In this document: one piece after another, positions 60,180-64,000 of the stretch | Layout: each line of letters opens with the position of its first letter | Position numbering within the stretch: the first letter of the stretch is position 1 | Program-made: the position numbers and the translations under genes | The notes under the pieces: generated by a model | Databases searched by the model: none | The model's input: the letters and a program-made list of their open reading frames with translations, nothing else | What the model was told of the DNA's origin: nothing | Assembly: GCF_030269485.1 (NCBI RefSeq) | Contig: NZ_BSTL01000035.1 | Coordinates: forward strand, 29,403-93,402 | DNA: 64,000 nt | Source: Actinoplanes sp. NBRC 103695 | Lineage (GTDB): Bacteria > Actinomycetota > Actinomycetes > Mycobacteriales > Micromonosporaceae | Direction of reading: 5' to 3'

Positions 60180-61256
60180 CTAACCGGCAGCGGCGAGGGT
60201 GATCAGAACGCCGTCGTCATCGGTGCGGACGCTCGATGCCAGGCCCTCGGCGGCGAGCGCGGCGCGTACCCGATGGGTGTCGACGCCGAGCGCAACCCAC
60301 CCGGCGGGCGACCGATCCGCGTGCGTGAGCAGCAGGCCCTCGTCGCTCACCAGGACCGCGGTCCCCGCCGAGAGCGCCGCCGCGACGGTGTCCAGCGCCG
60401 CTTTGCTCTGAGCACCTATACGCATCACCACAGCGTCACGCCGCGACGCGTCCGTGCCGTTGCCGCTCTGAGCACCGATCTGCATCACCCCGGCGTCGGG
60501 GAGCGTCGCCGCTGCCCGGAGGCCCTCGGCGCGGGCCTCGGCAGTGCCCAGCGAGAACATGTCGCTCTCCGCGTCGCGCAGCAGCACCACCGCGCCCGGC
60601 GTCTCCGTCTCGCCCGCGCCCGGGTAGCCGCGCACCACCGCCACCGGCACCCCGTCGCACTTGCCCTTGACCAGCTCACCGGCGGCCGCCAGCTCGTCGA
60701 TCACGGCCATCTCGGTCAGCTGGAGCTCATTGCCGTACGGATCGATCTCGCCCTTGTGGTCGCGCAGCGGAGCGATCCCCGCGGCGCCCAGCGCGACATC
60801 GGTGAGGCCCAACCGCCAGGCGCGGCCCATCGTGTCCGAGATGATCACGCCCACCCGCAGCCCGCGCTCCAGCAGCGCCGCCCGCAGTGCCCGCGCCGAC
60901 GCGTCCGGGTCGGCCGGGAGCAGCACCAGGTGCGTCTTGTCGACATTCGAGGCGTCGATGCCCGCCGCCGCCATCACGAAGCCCTGATGTGTCTGCACGA
61001 TCGCGGTCTGCCCGCGGCGGGCCACCACCCGGCGGGTCTCCCCGGCCAGGATCTCCTGCCGCGCCGCCTCCCGCTCCGGGCCGTCGGCCGGCACGTCGAC
61101 CAGGCGCCCCTCCGCCTTCGACACGATCTTGCTGGTCACCACCAGCACGTCGCCGTCGCGCAGCCAGGGCGCGGCCGTCGTGATCAGGGTTGCCAGGTCG
61201 TCGCCGGCGGTCACGTCGCCGATCCCGCGGACCGGCAGAACCTCCAGGCCGTCCAT
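60180..61256 (-). CDS. fbiB: Coenzyme F420 gamma-glutamyl ligase FbiB without nitroreductase domain
   Basis: 358 aa from the ATG at 61256, with AAGAG five bases upstream; the GTG at 61262 overlaps the fbiA stop. The CofE domain covers about residues 1-250: VLVVTSKIVSKAEGR, HQGFVMAAAGIDASNVD, GVIISDTMGRAWRLGLTDVA, AVIDELAAAGELVKGKCDGV. The remaining 100 residues (IGAQSxxx repeats, VLVSDEGLLLTHADR, GVDTHRVRAALAAEGL) do not look like the FMN-binding nitroreductase of mycobacterial FbiB and are much shorter. It adds glutamates to F420-0. The missing reductase would be supplied by another gene. Confidence 0.9.
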   Translation of the reverse strand: MDGLEVLPVRGIGDVTAGDDLATLITTAAPWLRDGDVLVVTSKIVSKAEGRLVDVPADGPEREAARQEILAGETRRVVARRGQTAIVQTHQGFVMAAAGIDASNVDKTHLVLLPADPDASARALRAALLERGLRVGVIISDTMGRAWRLGLTDVALGAAGIAPLRDHKGEIDPYGNELQLTEMAVIDELAAAGELVKGKCDGVPVAVVRGYPGAGETETPGAVVLLRDAESDMFSLGTAEARAEGLRAAATLPDAGVMQIGAQSGNGTDASRRDAVVMRIGAQSKAALDTVAAALSAGTAVLVSDEGLLLTHADRSPAGWVALGVDTHRVRAALAAEGLASSVRTDDDGVLITLAAAG

Positions 61257-61258
61257 GA

Positions 61259-62203
61259 TCACTCTTTTCCGGAGAGTTCGATCGCTTCCTCGACCATCTT
61301 CGCCGTGGCTTCCTCGTCCGTCATCCACAACGGCGCCGCACGGGTGGTGACGCCTGGCACATCGGCTCCCTGATCGGTGGTGTCGACCAGCCAGCCGTCC
61401 AGCAGATCCGCCCCGTAGAGCGCGCCGACGCCCTGGGCGGTCACCTCGACACCCACCGTGGCCAGGCATTTGTCGGCCATCCCGCGGACCGGCGAGCCTC
61501 CGATGATGGGCGACACCCCGACCACCGGCGCCGGGCCGTCCGCCACGGCCTCCCTGATGCCGGGTACGGCCAGGATCGGCGCGATGCTCACCACAGGGTT
61601 GCTGGGCGCGATGAGCACCACGTCGGCTCCGCCGATCGCCTCCAGTACGCCCGGGGCCGGCTTGGCGGCGTCGGCGCCCACGAAGACGAACCGGTGCGTC
61701 GGCACGTTCCCGCGGTAACGCACCCACCACTCCTGGAAGTGGATGGCCTTACGTTCGCCGTCCACGTCCACCACGACGTGCGTCTCGAGGCGGTCGTCGG
61801 TGGCCGGCAGCATCGTGACACCCGGCCGCCAGCGGTCGCACAGCGCGGCGGTGACCTGCGACAGCGGGTATCCGGCGGTCAGCATCGTGGTGCGCACCAG
61901 ATGCGTGGCCACGTCCTTGTCGCCCAGGCCGAACCAGGTGGGCTCGGCGCCGTACGCGGCCAGCTCGTCCTTGATCGTCCAGGTTTCGCCGACCCGGCCC
62001 CAGCCGCGTTCCGGGTCGTGCGCGCCGCCCAGCGTGTACATGACGCTGTCCAGGTCGGGACAGATCTGCAGGCCGTGCATGCGCACGTCGTCACCCACGT
62101 TGACCACGGCGGTCACGTCGGCGCCGGCCTTTCTCGCGTACGCCCGCACACCGGCCAGGAAACGCGCGCCGCCGATGCCACCGGTAAGGACCGTGATCCG
62201 CAT
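61259..62203 (-). CDS. fbiA: 2-phospho-L-lactate/PEP transferase FbiA
   Basis: 314 aa from ATG at 62203 (MRITVLTGGIGGARFLAGVR). TGGIGGARFL is the conserved FO/lactyl-PP site, followed by VVNVGDDVRMHGLQICPDLD, GLGDKDVATHLVRT and LIAPSNPVVSIAPILAVPGI. The enzyme transfers a phospho-lactyl or phosphoenolpyruvyl group to FO. Stop and the fbiB start are one base or less apart, so the two are co-translated. Confidence 0.97.
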   Translation of the reverse strand: MRITVLTGGIGGARFLAGVRAYARKAGADVTAVVNVGDDVRMHGLQICPDLDSVMYTLGGAHDPERGWGRVGETWTIKDELAAYGAEPTWFGLGDKDVATHLVRTTMLTAGYPLSQVTAALCDRWRPGVTMLPATDDRLETHVVVDVDGERKAIHFQEWWVRYRGNVPTHRFVFVGADAAKPAPGVLEAIGGADVVLIAPSNPVVSIAPILAVPGIREAVADGPAPVVGVSPIIGGSPVRGMADKCLATVGVEVTAQGVGALYGADLLDGWLVDTTDQGADVPGVTTRAAPLWMTDEEATAKMVEEAIELSGKE

Positions 62204-62301
62204 GCCGCCATCCTCGCGCACCTGTGGATGACGGGAGGCAATGGCCCCGTACGACTAGCATGAGCCGACCCGTCCGACCGACCACCTTCGAGGAGAACTC
62301 C

Positions 62302-63573
62302 GTGACCAGCCAACCGGAGAGCCGCTCGGTCCTCCAGCTGCTGCGGCCGCTGCGCGACATCGCAGCCTGGGCGCTGGTGGGGGTGCCGGCCGTCCTGTTG
62401 TTCGTGTCGGTCCTCGACCTCATCCCGTTCGGCGACGGCGACACGTTCCTCACCAGGACGACCGGCAGCTTCTACGAGTTCGTCAACCTGCCGACGATCT
62501 TCCTTCCCCTGGCCGCGGTGCTTCTCGCGCTGCTGGTCGAGCCCCGCCACCCCAAGGCGAAGCTGATCACGATCATCGCCCTCGCCGAGTACGCCGCGGC
62601 GGCCTTCTTCGGGGTGATCTTCGGTTTCCTGGTGGGCCTGGTCCGGATCGCCGGTTTCAGCGTGCAGACGGCCTTGCAGGAGCTGCTGGCCCGCGCGGCG
62701 TGGCTGGGCTTGCTCGCGGTGGCGGGTTACGCGATGTACGGCATCTGGCGCGGCCTGTTCTACGTGGCCAAGCCGAAGGCACCGCCCGGCGTTTACGGCC
62801 AGCCGCAGTACGGCGTGCCCGGCACGTTCCCCGGCCAGCCCGGTTACGGCCAGCCGCCGCAGCCCGGCCAGCCCGGTCACGGGCAGCCGCCGCAGCCCGG
62901 CCAGCCTGGTTACGGGCAGCCGCAGCCTGGGCAGCCCGCCTACGGCCAGCCTCAGCCCGGCCAGCCCTCGCCCGGCGAGCCTGGTTACGGACAGCCCGGC
63001 GCTTTCCACCCCGGGCAGCCGACCGTGCCGCACCCGGGCCAGCCCTACCCCGGCCAGCCCGCTCAGGCGCAGCCCGGCCAGCCGCCCTCCTGGAACCAGC
63101 AGGCCCCCATGTACGGCCAGCCGCCCGTCGGCCAGCAGCCACCGGCGTGGGGCCAGCCCGCGCCCAGCACCTACGGCACCCCGCCCCCGACCTCTGGCGC
63201 TCCCGCCCCCGGTGCCCCGACCAGCGGCGTGCCGAGTTCGGGTGTGCCCAGCTCCGGTGTGCCCAGCTCAGGAGTGCCCAGCTCCGGTGTTCCCGGTCCG
63301 GGCTTCCCGACCTCGGGCGTTCCAGGCTCCGCTGCGCCGGGTTCTTACGGCCCTGGTTCCTACGCCCCCGGTTCCTTCGCCGCCCCGAGCAGTGGCGCGC
63401 CGTCGTACCCGCCGCCTCCGGCACCGCCTGGCTTCGCCGAGCCGACCCAGGTGGTCCCGCGCCCGGAGCAGTCCTCCGCCCCGCCGGCCTCCCAGGAGGA
63501 CGACCGCACCCAGATCGTCGGCAACGAGCGCCCCGGTTTCGGCCCCGCCGACCAGGACCCGCCCCGCGCCTGA
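62302..63573 (+). CDS. Membrane protein with long Pro/Gly/Gln repeat tail
   Basis: 423 aa from GTG at 62302, preceded by GAGGAG six bases upstream; an ATG at 62260 is possible. Four transmembrane helices cover residues 15-150 (WALVGVPAVLLFVSVLDLI; IFLPLAAVLLALLVE; ALAEYAAAAFFGVIFGFLVG; AWLGLLAVAGYAMYGIW). From residue 165 the tail is made of PGYGQPxxPGQP units, then five repeats of SSGVP. It ends acidic (DDRTQIVGNERPGFG). The function is unknown; similar actinobacterial proteins have disordered interaction tails. Confidence 0.8.
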   Translation: MTSQPESRSVLQLLRPLRDIAAWALVGVPAVLLFVSVLDLIPFGDGDTFLTRTTGSFYEFVNLPTIFLPLAAVLLALLVEPRHPKAKLITIIALAEYAAAAFFGVIFGFLVGLVRIAGFSVQTALQELLARAAWLGLLAVAGYAMYGIWRGLFYVAKPKAPPGVYGQPQYGVPGTFPGQPGYGQPPQPGQPGHGQPPQPGQPGYGQPQPGQPAYGQPQPGQPSPGEPGYGQPGAFHPGQPTVPHPGQPYPGQPAQAQPGQPPSWNQQAPMYGQPPVGQQPPAWGQPAPSTYGTPPPTSGAPAPGAPTSGVPSSGVPSSGVPSSGVPSSGVPGPGFPTSGVPGSAAPGSYGPGSYAPGSFAAPSSGAPSYPPPPAPPGFAEPTQVVPRPEQSSAPPASQEDDRTQIVGNERPGFGPADQDPPRA

Positions 63574-63803
63574 CCGCGACGCCGTCAACGGCCCGGCCCG
63601 GCCCGAGCCCGCATCGCAGCGGCTCGCGCCGGGCCGTCGCGCATCATCCTTCGAGGGCTGAACACCTTCCACGGTGAAGACACGGCTGCGGCTCGCATAG
63701 CCGAGCCCGACCACCCGGTGTCCTTGCTGCCGGCGTTTCGGCCGCGCGTGGGGACTTGCCGGGTTGCCAAGCGGCAGGGTGCGTACTCGCCGTCGCTGCC
63801 GCC
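63574..63803. other. Spacer with a degenerate 69-bp repeat copy
   Basis: About 230 bases with no convincing gene. The last 70 bases (63735-63803) resemble the 69-bp unit that follows, with many changes. Confidence 0.5.
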
Positions 63804-64000
63804 TCTCACGGCGAGCGCGGGGTCAGACCAGGCTGCCAGGCGCCCGAGTGCCTGCTCACCGTCGCTACCGCCACTCACGGCGAGCGCGGGGTCAGACCAG
63901 GCTGCCAGGCGCCCGAGTGCCTGCTCACCGTCGCTACCGCCACTCACGGCGAGCGCGGGGTCAGACCAGGCTGCCAGGCGCCCGAGTGCCTGCTCACCGT
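63804..64000. repeat. 69-bp tandem repeats running off the window end
   Basis: Units start at 63804, 63873 and 63942 (CTCACGGCGAGCGCGGGGTC), and the third is cut by the window edge. The copies are nearly identical. The period is a multiple of three, and the minus strand is open through all units as a 23-residue repeat (SGGSDGEQALGRLAAWSDPA plus three residues), so they may belong to a gene that starts beyond the window. Confidence 0.85.

Overview
The window is high-GC actinobacterial DNA, most likely from a Micromonosporaceae member such as Actinoplanes or a close relative. Supporting markers are MtrAB-LpqB, a WhiB2-type regulator, a fused FbiC with FbiA and FbiB for coenzyme F420, DUF397/XRE pairs, DUF3499, an Rv3235-type protein and an actinobacterial tmRNA tag ending in ALAA. 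The genus is inferred from gene content only.

Layout. 0-2.1 kb: a hypothetical 3' end, then a divergent CGNR zinc-finger regulator and epoxide hydrolase. 2.2-10.9 kb: an accessory tract butted against the 3' end of ssrA (tmRNA, minus strand). It is cut into 0.9-3.3 kb units by a roughly 40-bp repeat whose core copies the ssrA 3' end, and every copy sits beside a different hairpin. Units carry a PIN-like toxin with a broken antitoxin, a zinc-ribbon membrane protein with an M48 protease and an EACC1-like protein, a pentapeptide-repeat protein, a YefM/YoeB pair with a RAMA-like protein, and an F420-reductase-like oxidoreductase. No integrase lies in the tract. 11.3-17.2 kb: CBM2-like protein, smpB, an M23 hydrolase, ftsX, ftsE, prfB and padR. 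17.4-23 kb: pruA, a membrane protein with an alpha/beta hydrolase, a DUF6912-like protein, rhodanese/Lrp, and a small DNA-binding protein. 23.1-36.3 kb: Rv3235-like protein, secA, two double-GNAT genes, hpf, comF, lpqB, mtrB, mtrA. 36.3-39.6 kb: efeUOB iron uptake under an IdeR-like box. 39.7-41.9 kb: DUF397/XRE pair and a repeat-rich spacer. 42.5-55.6 kb: manA, a CDF transporter, SIS isomerase, Trm112-like, manB, then an inserted block (endonuclease V, GAF regulator, adh, DUF779, beta-propeller protein), then DUF3499, a zincin-like protein and whiB2. 55.8-62.2 kb: fbiC, NUDIX, a saccharopine-dehydrogenase-like enzyme, fbiB, fbiA. 62.3-64 kb: a Pro-rich membrane protein and a 69-bp tandem repeat reaching the window edge.

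The core genes form textbook modules: trans-translation (ssrA/smpB), cell division (ftsEX plus M23), protein export and ribosome hibernation, MtrAB cell-wall signalling, mannose activation and F420 synthesis. The most interesting region is the ssrA-anchored tract, which looks like a serially built array of small, integrase-less gene cassettes. Each appears to bring its own terminator for the tmRNA gene and cargo drawn largely from toxin-antitoxin and conflict families.
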